From Inhella gelatinilytica (GTDB taxonomy: Bacteria > Pseudomonadota > Gammaproteobacteria > Burkholderiales > Burkholderiaceae_C), in NCBI RefSeq assembly GCF_016093295.1, contig NZ_JAEDAL010000001.1, forward strand, positions 1,020,460 to 1,084,459: 64,000 bases of DNA, given 5' to 3'. How positions within the stretch are numbered: the first letter of the stretch is position 1; every line of letters starts with the position of its first letter. Below the pieces are notes generated by a model, which did not search any database, was not told the DNA's origin, and worked only from the letters and a program-made list of their open reading frames with translations. Of this stretch, positions 48,849 to 60,578 are shown piece after piece. A program made the translations under genes and the position numbers.

Positions 48849-49988
48849 GTGCGCGCACTGGGTGTGGGGCTCCTGATGGTGCAGCCCCTGGCCTGGGGGG
48901 GCGCTCCGCTCGGGCGGGGGCTGTATGTGTACACGGAGCCCGGGCTCTCGGCCTTGGATGCGGTGCCTGTGCAGGGTGTGGATGTGCTGCTGGTGGCTTT
49001 TTTGCGGCTGTGTGGCGATCGCGCGCTGCCCAAAGATGCCGAGCGCTGCCGGGGCAAACGCGCCCATGAGTTGACCGAGGGCCCACTGGAACGGGCGCTG
49101 AACCACCGGCTACAGGGGCGCAAACAGAACCAGCCGGGGCTGCAGGTGCTCATGTCGATCGGGGGTTGGGGTGGATCCGACGGTTTTTTTGCCATGGCCG
49201 AAACGTCGAAAAGTCGCGGCGTGCTGATCGACGCGGTGCAGCGATTCTTGGTCACCCACCCCGCCTTTGATGGCGTGGACATCGACTGGGAGCACCCGGG
49301 GGGGAACGGGGCCGCGAATGGCGTCGCCTTGGGCTCGGCCCGCGACGGTGAACACTACGCGGCCTTGCTCGCGGAATTGCGCCAAGCCCTGGATGCTTTG
49401 GGCCAGGAGCAGGGCCGACGCTACCGTTTGTCGATCGCGATCAATGCCACCCGCCCCATCCTGAATCGTCTGCACTGGCCCACGGTGGCGCCGTTGCTGG
49501 ACCAGGTGTTCATCATGAGTTACGACTACCACGGCGCTTGGGATGCGCGCACGGGCCACCACGCGGCTTTGCTCGGCGCGGGCCAGGACGACAGTTTGGA
49601 AGAAAGTGTTCAAACGTTGCGGGCGGCTGGCGTGCCGGCGCCCAAGCTGTGGGCCGGCGCCGCGTTTTATGGGCGGGCCTGGCGCGGCGTCACGCGCCCC
49701 GAAGTGGGCGCGGCGGCCACGGGAGCGGGCTTGAACGCCGACGGGGCCATCGGCTGGCGCGACTGGGGGGCTCGCTTGCGGGAGCCCGGCTGGCGCCAGG
49801 GTTGGGACGCGGCACGCGGCGCGGCCTGGGCTTGGCACCCGCAGCGGCAGCTCTGGGTCAGTTTCGAAAGCCCGCAAACCTTGCGTGCCAAGGCGACGTG
49901 GGCGCGTGCGCAAGGACTGGGCGGCGTGTTTGCTTGGGAGGCACAGCAGGACAACGGGGAGCTCCTGCGGGCGATGAGCGCCCCTTGA
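48849..49988 (+). CDS. GH18 family chitinase
   Basis: 379 residues from a GTG start. The signal peptide RALGVGLLMVQPLAWG is followed by a GH18 barrel with LQVLMSIGGWGG, the catalytic motif FDGVDIDWEHP with its acid/base Glu, MSYDYHGAW, and GAAFYGRAW. It should cleave chitin or chito-oligosaccharides outside the cytoplasm. It is compact, with no chitin-binding module. The ATG at 48792 is in frame, but the likely promoter and operator lie downstream of it, so I favour the internal GTG; its ribosome-binding sequence is weak. Confidence 0.9.
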   Translation: MRALGVGLLMVQPLAWGGAPLGRGLYVYTEPGLSALDAVPVQGVDVLLVAFLRLCGDRALPKDAERCRGKRAHELTEGPLERALNHRLQGRKQNQPGLQVLMSIGGWGGSDGFFAMAETSKSRGVLIDAVQRFLVTHPAFDGVDIDWEHPGGNGAANGVALGSARDGEHYAALLAELRQALDALGQEQGRRYRLSIAINATRPILNRLHWPTVAPLLDQVFIMSYDYHGAWDARTGHHAALLGAGQDDSLEESVQTLRAAGVPAPKLWAGAAFYGRAWRGVTRPEVGAAATGAGLNADGAIGWRDWGARLREPGWRQGWDAARGAAWAWHPQRQLWVSFESPQTLRAKATWARAQGLGGVFAWEAQQDNGELLRAMSAP

Positions 49989-50009
49989 GCGGCCGCGGCG
50001 CGGGGGCGC

Positions 50010-50930
50010 TCAATCCCCCGGCGGGCTATCGATGGGGACTTTGCGGTTGCCGAACTGTGCCAGGGCCACCCCGCTGAGAATCAACAGGGCACTGCCCAGC
50101 TTCTGAACGGTGAAGGCCTCGCCCATGAAGGCCCAGGCCGAACCGCCGGCCACGATGGGCATCAGGTAAATCAAGGGGGCGGTGCGTCCGACACCCCGCT
50201 GCGCCCCTGCCCAGCCCCACGCCAGCCACCCCAGAAAGCCGCCGCCCACCACGCTCCAAAGGCTGCCGACCCAGGCCCATGGGGGCAGGTGGAACCACGC
50301 CACCTCGCGCATGGCGGGCGCGCAGTACAGCAGGACGGGCAGCGCGCCGAGCAGGGTGCCATAAGCCAGAACGGCCACACCGCCCCGGCGTTGGATCAGG
50401 GGTTTGCTGGCGACCGAGTAATAGCTGAAGAGCGCCGCAGCCAGGAGCAAGATGCCGTCGCCCAAGCTGGCCTGCCACGCGTGGGCCAGCAGCTTGTCGG
50501 CGGTGAAGGCCAGGGCACCGGCGGCGGCCACGCCCACGCCCCACCATTGGGCCCGGCCCAGCGGTTCGGAGCCCAGCAGCCGCAGGATGAGCAAGGTGAA
50601 CACCGGACCGCAGGCCAGCAGCACGCTGGCGGAAAAGGGGGTGGAGCTTTGTAGGCCTTCGGCCGCCAGCAGCAAGTGCAAGGCTTGGCCAATCCAGGCC
50701 ACCGGCAGCAACTGCAGCCATTCCGCATGGCTCAAACGCGGCCAAGATCCGCGGTAGTACACGCACAGCAACACGACGGCACACACCGGAGCGATCAGGT
50801 AACGCAGGCCTACAAAGGCCATCGGGCCCATCAGCCCGAAGAGCGCCTTCTGCAGCGGAAAGTTCAAGCCCCACACGCCAATGGTGGCGAGGCCGGCGAG
50901 CAAGGGGAGCGAGCGCATGGTGCGCATCAT
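50010..50930 (-). CDS. EamA/DMT family transporter
   Basis: 306 residues with ten hydrophobic helices in two homologous halves. Typical elements are GVWGLNFPLQKALF at the start, SASVLLACGPVFTLLI in helix four, and LIYLMPIVAGGSAWAFMGE in the second half. The family exports metabolites or drugs; the substrate here is unknown. It converges with the chitinase (21-base gap) and is divergent from fadH. Confidence 0.92.
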   Translation of the reverse strand: MMRTMRSLPLLAGLATIGVWGLNFPLQKALFGLMGPMAFVGLRYLIAPVCAVVLLCVYYRGSWPRLSHAEWLQLLPVAWIGQALHLLLAAEGLQSSTPFSASVLLACGPVFTLLILRLLGSEPLGRAQWWGVGVAAAGALAFTADKLLAHAWQASLGDGILLLAAALFSYYSVASKPLIQRRGGVAVLAYGTLLGALPVLLYCAPAMREVAWFHLPPWAWVGSLWSVVGGGFLGWLAWGWAGAQRGVGRTAPLIYLMPIVAGGSAWAFMGEAFTVQKLGSALLILSGVALAQFGNRKVPIDSPPGD

Positions 50931-50984
50931 GCCCGGGCGTGGGGTTGGGGTGTTTCGCCGCGAGGTCGCGGGCGACGCGGGTAA

Positions 50985-53111
<2,127 letters not shown>

Positions 53112-53130
53112 GAGGCCGCTGAACGGCAAA

Positions 53131-53158
53131 CGGGCGCCCGGGAGGCGCCCGCTTTCTT
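53131..53158 (+). terminator. Terminator after fadH
   Basis: CGGGCGCC (53131-53138) pairs with GGCGCCCG (53144-53151) over a five-base loop, followed by CTTTCTT. It lies about 20 bases after the fadH stop and just past the 3' end of the convergent small gene, so it may also serve that strand. Confidence 0.75.
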
Positions 53159-53171
53159 GTGAGGTCAGGGG

Positions 53172-53594
53172 TCAGTGCTTGTGGCCGTCGTCCTTCGGGG
53201 CGGGGCGGCGTTCGCGTTGGGCCGCCGCGGGTGCACCGGGGACGGCATGAAAGGGCATCGGCTGCCAGAACAGCGTCACGTCCAAACGTCCATCGGCCTT
53301 GCCCATGGCTTGGTTCACAGCCTTGCGCAGGGCTTCGGCTTGGGGGGCCGTGCGCACTTGGGGACACACGGTGTCGATGACGTAGCGCTCCACCACCTTG
53401 TCGCCGGATGTGCCGCGTTGCATGGAGGTGCTCAGCGCCTTGCAATGCGGCAGGGCCGCGCTTGACACCGCGTCAAAGGCCGCACGATCCGGGGTTTCCA
53501 GCTTGAGCACCACTTGGTTCAACTCGTGATCGCTTTGGGCATGGGCACTGCCCAGGGCGGTGAGGCCCAACAGGGCCAGGGTGCGCAGGTTCAT
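53172..53594 (-). CDS. Small periplasmic protein of unknown function
   Basis: 140 residues. A signal peptide (MNLRTLALLGLTALGSAHAQS) leads a mature part with only two Cys (in LPHCKAL and DTVCPQV), a likely disulfide. The C-terminus is Pro/Arg-rich and ends DDGHKH. GGAG lies before the ATG. It is 28 bases after the propeller cyclase on the same strand, so the two are probably cotranscribed. It may be a periplasmic partner of that sensor. I do not recognise the family. Confidence 0.7.
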   Translation of the reverse strand: MNLRTLALLGLTALGSAHAQSDHELNQVVLKLETPDRAAFDAVSSAALPHCKALSTSMQRGTSGDKVVERYVIDTVCPQVRTAPQAEALRKAVNQAMGKADGRLDVTLFWQPMPFHAVPGAPAAAQRERRPAPKDDGHKH

Positions 53595-53622
53595 CACAGT
53601 CTCCTCGGTGTTGAAAAAGGGG

Positions 53623-56600
53623 TCAGGCTTCGGGTCGGAACGGCTGCGAGCGAAGCACACTCAGGCGGGGGTCCTGCATCCAATGGTGGGAGGGCAAGGT
53701 ATCCGGGTGCAGCCCATAGCAGTCGGTGGCCGCGACCCAGCCATCCCGGCCGCTCGCTTTGGCCTCGTACAGGCACTGATCCACAAGGCGCAGCAGGTGA
53801 TCCCAGTCCCAGGCCAACGGAGCATCGGGGTCGAGTGGGAACATGGCCAATCCGGCCGAGTGGGTCACGTTCAGGGTCTGGCCATCCGGCAATTTGAAGG
53901 GCAGGTGATGAAAGGCGCTGCGCAGTCGGTCTAGCACCTCGGCCGTGTGCTTGCGCGAACTGGCACGCGTCACGATCAGGAATTCTTCGCCGCCCCAACG
54001 CACCAGACTGTCGGTGCTGCGGAACACTTGGCGCAGGCGTTCCGCGGTTTGCACCAGCACGGCATCGCCCGCATCGTGACCGTAGCGGTCGTTGATGCGC
54101 TTGAAATGGTCCAAGTCGAGCAGGATGACCATCAAATCCGCTTCGGTGGGCGTGCCGTGGGTGCGCTGACGCAAGCGCAGGCACAGGTTCAGGTCCTGGT
54201 GGATGCGCTGGGTCAGGTAGCGACGGTTGTGCAGGCCCGTGAGAGGGTCGGTCAGGCTGGCTTCCCGCAACTCGGTGGTGCGGGCCTCCACCAAGCTTTG
54301 CAACAAGGCTTCACGGGCGCGGAGCTGCCGTGTGCGCCATCGGCCAAGCCAAACTGCCCCCCCAAGCGCAATCAAGACTGCTAGGCCCTTGAATTCGATT
54401 CGTTGCCAAAGATTTGGCTGTTGGTGGATGGTCAGGGCAAACGGAGTACCGCTCCAATCCCCCTGTTCGAGCCGTGCCTGGACTTCTAGGCGGTGTTCGC
54501 CCGGCGGCAATTGCGTGTAGGTAAGAGTGGGTTGCCCTGGATTGGACTCGGTCCAATCGGTGTCGTGACCCACCAGCCGGTGGCGGTAGCGCAAGCGTTC
54601 CGGGTCATCAAAGTCCAGAGCGGAGAAGCGCAGACTCAGGCTGCGGGTTCCGGGGGGCAAGTCCAAACCGTTTTGGAGCGCGTCGGGCTCCAAGGTGCGC
54701 CCTTCAAGGCTCACGTCCGCCAGCACCACTTGGGGGGCCTCGCGGCGCGGTTCGAACCGGTTCGGCTGGACCACCAAAAGGCCCTGGGAGCCCCCGAACA
54801 GCCAGCGTCCATCGCCCATGTCCGCGTGAACGAAAAACCAGGGCGTACCAAAGCGCGCCCCGTCGGCGGCCTCCAGCGTATCGAGACGGTCTTGTTGGGG
54901 GTCGTAGACAAAGGACTGAGACCAGATCCGTCCGCGCCCATCCTGGCGCAGATTGGCGCCGAACGGGCGGCCGCCGTGGCCGAGGCGCTCGCTGATGCGG
55001 TCAAACTGCGCGCGGCCCTGGGTGTCCCAGCCTCTCAAGCGGTGCAAACCCGCCACCGGGGTGTCCAGCCAGAGCGTGCCCTCTGGACTGCGCAGCAAGC
55101 CCAACACCGCGCCAAAGCCCAAGGGCGCTTGTGGGTCCGAGGGCACGGCCTCCAAGTGGGGGCTGCCGGGCCGCCAGCGCAACAGACCGCGCACGCTGCC
55201 CACCCAGAGCCCGCCTTCCCCATCGGGTTCCGTGGCCCACACCTCGGCCGAGCCCGTCGGGCGCAACAAGGGCAGGGCCTGCGGACGGTCGTCGCGCAGA
55301 CTGCCTAGGCGCCACAAGCCCGATTCGGTCGCCAACCAGAGGCCGGAATCGGGCTGCCAGCGCAGGGTGTTGATGCGTCCGGTCTCCAGTTGCCACTGCC
55401 GGATCAATTGGCCGCTGGAGTCCCGCAGCACAAGTTGGTTGGCACCGGCCAACCAGATGCGCCGCTGGGGATCTTCCAGCAGGGCCTCGACATGCCCGCG
55501 CGGCAGCCCGGGGAAACCACCGGTGGTCAGCAGCGAGGTGTTGAGCCGCGCCACGGGGCCGCGGTGGGTGGCGGCAAGCACTTCTCCATCATGACGCACC
55601 GCCAGGGCGCGAATGTCCGGGCGGCTCAGGGGGCTGGCCGGGTCGGTGTCGGCGCCCCGGACTTGAATGGACGCACTGTGGCGGTGCCGTTGTAGGCCCA
55701 GACCGAACCCCCCCACCCAGATGGCCCCGTCTTTGTCGCGCAACAGGGCCGTGATCTCGTTGCCCGCCAGCCCGTTCACCAAGCCGGGCTGGAATTGCAG
55801 GCGCTCGGCCCACTGCAAATCGTGCAAGTCCAGTCGGTCCAGGCCCTGGCGACGGCCCACCCAAAGCTCCCCCAGGGGGCCCAGGGCCAAGCTGGTGATG
55901 TCGCCGTCTCGCTGTGTGGCCAGCCACTGGACTGCCCCCCGCTCGTCGATCCAAGCCAGCCGCCCATCTCCCGTGCCGAGCCAAATCCGGCCTTGAGGGT
56001 CTTGCAGCAAGGCGCGAACGCCCCCGCTGTGTTCGAGCGCCTCCAGGGCGCGGGCCTGAGGGCTGCCAGGGTCCCAGCGGGCCAAACCCCGGCCGTGCCC
56101 GATCCAAACTCGATTCTGTCGGTCGACCAGCAGGCTAAAAATGGCCCCATCCCGCCCGGCTGACCCGTGCAGGGGCAAGGTCTCGAAAAGGTTTTGCCCT
56201 GGGTCGTAGCGCGAGAGGCCGTCCCCCATCGTGCCGACCCAAATGCGCCCCAGCTGGTCTTGCGCCAGGGCGCGTATGGGCGCGCTTTTGGCGGGGCCCA
56301 GCAAACGGACGCGGTTGCGGTCGGGTTCGAAGACGGCCAAGCCATCCACTTCCGTCCCCATCCACATGCGCCCGTCCGCGCCCGCGACGAAGGCGCGAAT
56401 CCACCCCAGGTTTCGGCGCTCGGGTGTTTGGAGCTCCATGGGGCGCAGCGTGTGGCCGTCGTAGCGCAGGGGGCCATTGCCCGAGCCAATCCACAGAAAG
56501 CCGGTGCGGTCCTGAGCCAAGCTGGCCACCACCCCGCGCGGAACCGGAACGGAGGTGAACTGCGGCGCCTGCGCCTGCCCCAGATTGGGCAGGGACACCA

Positions 56601-56634
56601 TCAAAACCATCCACAACAACCAGCGCAATCCCAT
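53623..56634 (-). CDS. Beta-propeller / Y_Y_Y / GGDEF sensor diguanylate cyclase
   Basis: 1003 residues from the ATG at MGLRWLLWMVLMVSL, the signal peptide. Propeller repeats with the L-W-[IV]-G-[ST] pattern run to about residue 640. A Y_Y_Y-type domain, one membrane helix near 765, a coiled coil and a GGDEF domain from about 798 follow. The active site GGEEF is intact near 881, with an RSTD inhibitory site before it. Architecture and length match the cyclase at 215-3121, so these are paralogues. An ATG 36 bases upstream is possible but adds a non-signal stretch. Its ligand is unknown. Confidence 0.9.
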   Translation of the reverse strand: MGLRWLLWMVLMVSLPNLGQAQAPQFTSVPVPRGVVASLAQDRTGFLWIGSGNGPLRYDGHTLRPMELQTPERRNLGWIRAFVAGADGRMWMGTEVDGLAVFEPDRNRVRLLGPAKSAPIRALAQDQLGRIWVGTMGDGLSRYDPGQNLFETLPLHGSAGRDGAIFSLLVDRQNRVWIGHGRGLARWDPGSPQARALEALEHSGGVRALLQDPQGRIWLGTGDGRLAWIDERGAVQWLATQRDGDITSLALGPLGELWVGRRQGLDRLDLHDLQWAERLQFQPGLVNGLAGNEITALLRDKDGAIWVGGFGLGLQRHRHSASIQVRGADTDPASPLSRPDIRALAVRHDGEVLAATHRGPVARLNTSLLTTGGFPGLPRGHVEALLEDPQRRIWLAGANQLVLRDSSGQLIRQWQLETGRINTLRWQPDSGLWLATESGLWRLGSLRDDRPQALPLLRPTGSAEVWATEPDGEGGLWVGSVRGLLRWRPGSPHLEAVPSDPQAPLGFGAVLGLLRSPEGTLWLDTPVAGLHRLRGWDTQGRAQFDRISERLGHGGRPFGANLRQDGRGRIWSQSFVYDPQQDRLDTLEAADGARFGTPWFFVHADMGDGRWLFGGSQGLLVVQPNRFEPRREAPQVVLADVSLEGRTLEPDALQNGLDLPPGTRSLSLRFSALDFDDPERLRYRHRLVGHDTDWTESNPGQPTLTYTQLPPGEHRLEVQARLEQGDWSGTPFALTIHQQPNLWQRIEFKGLAVLIALGGAVWLGRWRTRQLRAREALLQSLVEARTTELREASLTDPLTGLHNRRYLTQRIHQDLNLCLRLRQRTHGTPTEADLMVILLDLDHFKRINDRYGHDAGDAVLVQTAERLRQVFRSTDSLVRWGGEEFLIVTRASSRKHTAEVLDRLRSAFHHLPFKLPDGQTLNVTHSAGLAMFPLDPDAPLAWDWDHLLRLVDQCLYEAKASGRDGWVAATDCYGLHPDTLPSHHWMQDPRLSVLRSQPFRPEA

Positions 56635-56812
56635 CCCGCATCCAAGGGTTTCATTGGGGCGAAGGATCATGCCATGTGGGGCCCCAACAGGGACTCCTGA
56701 ACTCCCCTAGCCGAACCGGCGCCGCCGGGCTGGGGTGGGCCGTCGGCCCGAACCCGAAAACCACGGGCGCCTGATGGCACGACCTTCGGTGCGAAAAACT
56801 TCACGAAATCCT

Positions 56813-56850
56813 GGGGGTAATCCCCCCTCGTTGCGGGGGGATTCGAGGGG
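56813..56850 (+). promoter_or_regulatory. Mutually exclusive GC hairpins in the adhesin-operon leader
   Basis: This is the main structure in the 375-base gene-free stretch 56635-57009. AATCCCCCC (56819-56827) pairs with GGGGGGATT (56835-56843). The same C-run can instead pair with GGGGG just upstream (56813-56817). CCCCTCG (56824-56830) can pair with CGAGGGG (56844-56850). No T-run follows. It is 160-200 bases before the tolC-like start. Nothing else in this stretch was convincing. Confidence 0.35.
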
Positions 56851-57009
56851 CTGGTGTCTTTGAGAATGCTTGTAACCGTTTGTCTCCGCCCCGGTTGGTT
56901 TGGGTGGCGGGATGGCGCTGCCGGCGGGGACCCTTTTGGGGTGCGTGCTGGCGACTACTTCCACCCTTTCCAGAAAGGCTGGGTGCCCGTGAACGGCGCC
57001 CCTGAAACG

Positions 57010-58389
57010 ATGTTGAATCGCACCTTGCTTTCCATCCTTCTGTCTTTGACTGTGGCCCCTGCTGCTTGGGCACAGGACGCGGCGGCCTACAAGAGCGTGG
57101 CCGAAAAGGCGCTGGCCAGTCACCCTGAGGTGGCGGCGCGCTTGAATGCCTACCGCGCAGCGACGGAAGGATGGACGGCAGCCAAGGCGACGCGGGGCCC
57201 CAAGATCGGCTTGAGCGCGGATGCCGGTCAAGACCGCTACACCTATGAGGCCATTCCCAGCTCGACCGTGAAACGGTCAGGCGTCAGTTTGACCCTGAGC
57301 CAGGTGCTCTGGGACGGGTTGGGGACGCAGCACGAGGTGAAGCGCAGCTCGCACGAGCGTTTGGCGCGCTATTTCGACCTCTTGGACGCGACGGAATCTG
57401 CCGCGTTGGAAGCCAGCCGGGCGTTGATCGATGTGCAGCGCTTCCGCCGTTTGGTGAGTTTGGCAGCCGACAACGTCGCCGAGCACCGCAAGGCGCTTCA
57501 GCGCATCGAGTCGCGGGTGAAGGCCGGCGTGGGTCGTGGCGTGGACTTGGAACAAGCGCAAGCGCGTCTGGCGCTGGCTGAATCCAACCTCATCACCGAG
57601 CGTTCGAACTTCCATGATGTGGTGGCTCGCTATCAGCGAGTGGTGGGCGAGGCGCCGCGCCGTGAAGCTGGCGCGTTGGCCGTGCTGGATACGCAGCTGC
57701 CCGCGACGGTGCAAGCGCTGGCCGGCACGGCGGTGAGCCAGCACCCGGCGGTTCAGTCGGGCGTGGAAGGCGTGCGCGCCGCCCAGGCGGCGGTTCAGGC
57801 GCGTGAAAGCGCCTTGCAGCCGCGCGTGGAGTTCAAGGCCAAGACCGGCCGGGGCCACAACTTCAACAGCTTGGAGGGTCGCCGTGGTGACAGCGGCGCG
57901 GAAGTGCTGCTGAGCTGGAACCTGTTTGATGGTGGGGCCGATCGTGCCCGGGTGCGCGAGCAGGTGGCGCTCTTGGGTCAAGCCAGCGATTTGCGCGACA
58001 AGGCTTGTCGCGACGTTACCCAGCAAGCGGTCATCGCGTTCAACGACGTCACCAAGATGCGGGACCAGTTGCAACTGCTGCAGGCGAACACCGACGCCAT
58101 CGAACGCGCCCGGCAAGCCTACCGACAGCAGTTCGACATTGGTCAACGCAGTCTGCTGGACATGCTCAACGCGGAAAACGAGGCCTATGTCGCACAGCGG
58201 GCGTTGGCCAATGCCCAGTTCGACCGGGCCCTGGCGGCGGTGCGCACGCATGCTGCGCTTGGGCAATTGACCCGGGTGTTGGGTCTGAGCCGGGTGCAAC
58301 AAGACGAAGGCGCCCAGGGCTGGCAGGCCGCAGAGGCCGCCCCCGGCCGGTGCCCGACCGCTGTGACCTCCCTGGATAGCCTGCTTTGA
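57010..58389 (+). CDS. TolC family outer-membrane protein of a type I secretion system
   Basis: 459 residues. A signal peptide (TLLSILLSLTVAPAAWA) precedes the TolC-type helical hairpin repeats (SLTLSQVLWDGLGTQHEVKRS and, in the second half, EVLLSWNLFDGGADRARV). The paired 'W/N-x-[LF]-[WF]-DG' elements are classic. It forms the outer-membrane tunnel for the exporter encoded by the next two genes (LapE/AggA-like). In-frame codons upstream of this ATG have no signal character. It overlaps the ABC exporter start by four bases. Confidence 0.93.
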   Translation: MLNRTLLSILLSLTVAPAAWAQDAAAYKSVAEKALASHPEVAARLNAYRAATEGWTAAKATRGPKIGLSADAGQDRYTYEAIPSSTVKRSGVSLTLSQVLWDGLGTQHEVKRSSHERLARYFDLLDATESAALEASRALIDVQRFRRLVSLAADNVAEHRKALQRIESRVKAGVGRGVDLEQAQARLALAESNLITERSNFHDVVARYQRVVGEAPRREAGALAVLDTQLPATVQALAGTAVSQHPAVQSGVEGVRAAQAAVQARESALQPRVEFKAKTGRGHNFNSLEGRRGDSGAEVLLSWNLFDGGADRARVREQVALLGQASDLRDKACRDVTQQAVIAFNDVTKMRDQLQLLQANTDAIERARQAYRQQFDIGQRSLLDMLNAENEAYVAQRALANAQFDRALAAVRTHAALGQLTRVLGLSRVQQDEGAQGWQAAEAAPGRCPTAVTSLDSLL

Positions 58390-60578
58390 ACCCCACGAAG
58401 TCCTCCACCCCAGGATCCCTGGTTCGGGAGGACTTGGCGCGACCGGACCCGCTGCTGGATTGTCTGGTCGAGGTGTGCCGCATGCATGGCCTGCCCGCCT
58501 CTCGGGCGTCGCTTAGCGCGGGCCTGCCGCAGACGGGCGAAGGGCTGAGCTTGGCCTTGGCCGAGCGCGCCGCACACCGTGCCGGGTTGACGGCGCGGAT
58601 TCAGCGCATGGCCCTGACGGGCATTGACCGGGTGGCCTTGCCGGTGATCTTGCTCTTGCAGGACAACCGGGCCTGCGTGCTGGGCGGGTGGAGCGATGAC
58701 GGGCAAACCGCGCGCGTGCTGCTGCCCGAATCGGGTGCGGGTGAGGTGACGCTTTCGTTGGCCGAGTTGGAAGCCCGGTACACGGGGCTCACGCTCTTTG
58801 TGCGTCCGCGTTTCCGTTTTGACGCGCGCGCCTCGACCGAACCGTCGGTGACCGCGCCGGCCGAGCACCCCTGGGCGAATCACTGGTTTTGGGGGGCGCT
58901 GCTCGAGCAGCGCGGGCTCTACAAAGATGTGCTGTTGGGGGCGGTGCTCATCAACCTGTTTGCCATCACGGTGCCTCTGTTCACCATGACGGTGTACGAC
59001 CGGGTTGTGCCCAATGCCGCCTTCGATACCTTGTGGGCGCTGGCTCTCGGGGTGTTGTTGGTATTGGGGGCCGACCTGCTCCTGCGCTTGCTGCGCAGCC
59101 GCTTTGTGGATGAGGCCAGCGCGCGGGTGGATGTGCGCCTGTCCGCGGTCCTCATGGAGCGCGTGCTGGGCATGCGCCTGGAGGGCCGACCCGAGTCGGT
59201 GGGCTCCTTTGCCTCCAATTTGCGCGCGTTTGAGCAGGTTCGGGACTTCATTGCCGCGGGCACGGTGACGGCCCTGATTGATTTGCCGTTCACGGTCCTC
59301 TTTTTGCTGGTGATGCTGTGGATCTCGCCGTGGCTCACGATTCCTGTGCTGGTGCTAGGTGCCGCCATCTTGGCTTTGGGTTGGGCCCTGCAAGCGCGCT
59401 TGCAAAGTTTGGCGCAGACCACCTACCAAGCCAGCGCCCAGCGCAATGCCACCTTGGTGGAGGCCATCGCCAGTTTGGAGACGGTAAAGACGCAGGGTGG
59501 CGAAGGCCTGGTGCAAGCCCGATGGGAACGGACCAATGCGTTCCTGAGTGCCACCCAAGTGCGCATGCGCGAGCTGATGGCGCGCGCCACCAATGGCACC
59601 CAAACGCTGATGCAGCTCGCGCCGGTGGTGTTGGTGGTCATTGGGGTGTACCTGATCGCGGATCGGCAGTTGACCATGGGGGGCTTGATTGCGTGTTCGA
59701 TGCTGGCCTCGCGGGCGCTGGCCCCAGCGGGCTCCCTGGTCGGGTTGATGCTGCAGTACCAAAACGCGCGCACGGCCCTGGATGGCTTGGAGCGCCTGAT
59801 GGCGCAGCCGCAAGAACGTGGGCAGGGCGAGGTCAAGCTGGAGCGCCCGGTGCTGCGGGGCCAGGTGGAGTTCCGTAACGTTGGGTTTGCCTACCCGGGG
59901 CGGGACGACAAGGTGCTGGATGGTGTGAGCTTCACGCTGACGCCGGGTGAGCACGTGGCCATCATTGGCCGGGTGGGTTCCGGCAAGAGCACGCTTCAGC
60001 GCTTGATTCTGGGGCTGTACCAACCGACGTCGGGTGCGGTCTTGCTTGACGGTGTGGACATGCGGCAGTTGGACATGTCCGACGTGCGTCGCAACATGGC
60101 CTATGTGTCCCAAGAGGTGAACCTTTTTTATGGCTCGCTGCGCGAAAACATCTTGTTCGGGCAACCGCATGCCACCGATACCGCGTTGATCGAGGCCATT
60201 GAGATTGCCGGCTTGTCCGACTTCGTCAAACGGCATCCCCGGGGCTTGGACATGAAGGTCGGTGAGCGCGGTGATTTGCTGTCGGGCGGCCAGCGGCAGT
60301 GTGTGGGTCTGGCGCGGGCTGTGGTGCACAACGCCCCCGTCCTGTTGCTGGATGAGCCCACCAGTGCGATGGACTTCAGCAGCGAGGCGCAAGTCACGCA
60401 GCGCATGGCCCAATTTGCACAAGGTCGGACGGTTGTGCTGGTGACCCACCGGACTTCCATGTTGGCCATGGTGCAGCGCGTGATCGTGGTCGACGGCGGG
60501 CGCATCGTGGCCGATGGACCGCGGGATCGCATCATGGAAGCCCTGGCGGCTGGGCGCATTGCGAAGGCCCAATCATGA
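58386..60578 (+). CDS. Type I secretion ABC transporter with degenerate C39-like domain
   Basis: 730 residues from a TTG overlapping the previous stop (TTGA). The N-terminal roughly 140 residues are C39-peptidase-like, but the catalytic Cys position appears to be Pro (DPLLDC), so it is a substrate-docking domain like that of LapB/HlyB. Membrane helices span about 160-450. The ATPase has Walker A GRVGSGKST near 528, signature LSGGQRQ near 632 and Walker B LLLDEPTS near 651. It energises export of the adhesin. Confidence 0.93.
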   Translation: MNPTKSSTPGSLVREDLARPDPLLDCLVEVCRMHGLPASRASLSAGLPQTGEGLSLALAERAAHRAGLTARIQRMALTGIDRVALPVILLLQDNRACVLGGWSDDGQTARVLLPESGAGEVTLSLAELEARYTGLTLFVRPRFRFDARASTEPSVTAPAEHPWANHWFWGALLEQRGLYKDVLLGAVLINLFAITVPLFTMTVYDRVVPNAAFDTLWALALGVLLVLGADLLLRLLRSRFVDEASARVDVRLSAVLMERVLGMRLEGRPESVGSFASNLRAFEQVRDFIAAGTVTALIDLPFTVLFLLVMLWISPWLTIPVLVLGAAILALGWALQARLQSLAQTTYQASAQRNATLVEAIASLETVKTQGGEGLVQARWERTNAFLSATQVRMRELMARATNGTQTLMQLAPVVLVVIGVYLIADRQLTMGGLIACSMLASRALAPAGSLVGLMLQYQNARTALDGLERLMAQPQERGQGEVKLERPVLRGQVEFRNVGFAYPGRDDKVLDGVSFTLTPGEHVAIIGRVGSGKSTLQRLILGLYQPTSGAVLLDGVDMRQLDMSDVRRNMAYVSQEVNLFYGSLRENILFGQPHATDTALIEAIEIAGLSDFVKRHPRGLDMKVGERGDLLSGGQRQCVGLARAVVHNAPVLLLDEPTSAMDFSSEAQVTQRMAQFAQGRTVVLVTHRTSMLAMVQRVIVVDGGRIVADGPRDRIMEALAAGRIAKAQS

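Noticed and set aside
56775..56792. TGGCACGACCTTCGGTGC as a sigma-54 promoter before the adhesin operon
   Set aside because: The -24 GG is followed ten bases later by GG, not the required GC, so the -12 element is missing.
56635..57009. Cyclic di-GMP riboswitch in the adhesin-operon leader
   Set aside because: The conserved GEMM core sequence is not present; only GC-run hairpins are seen.
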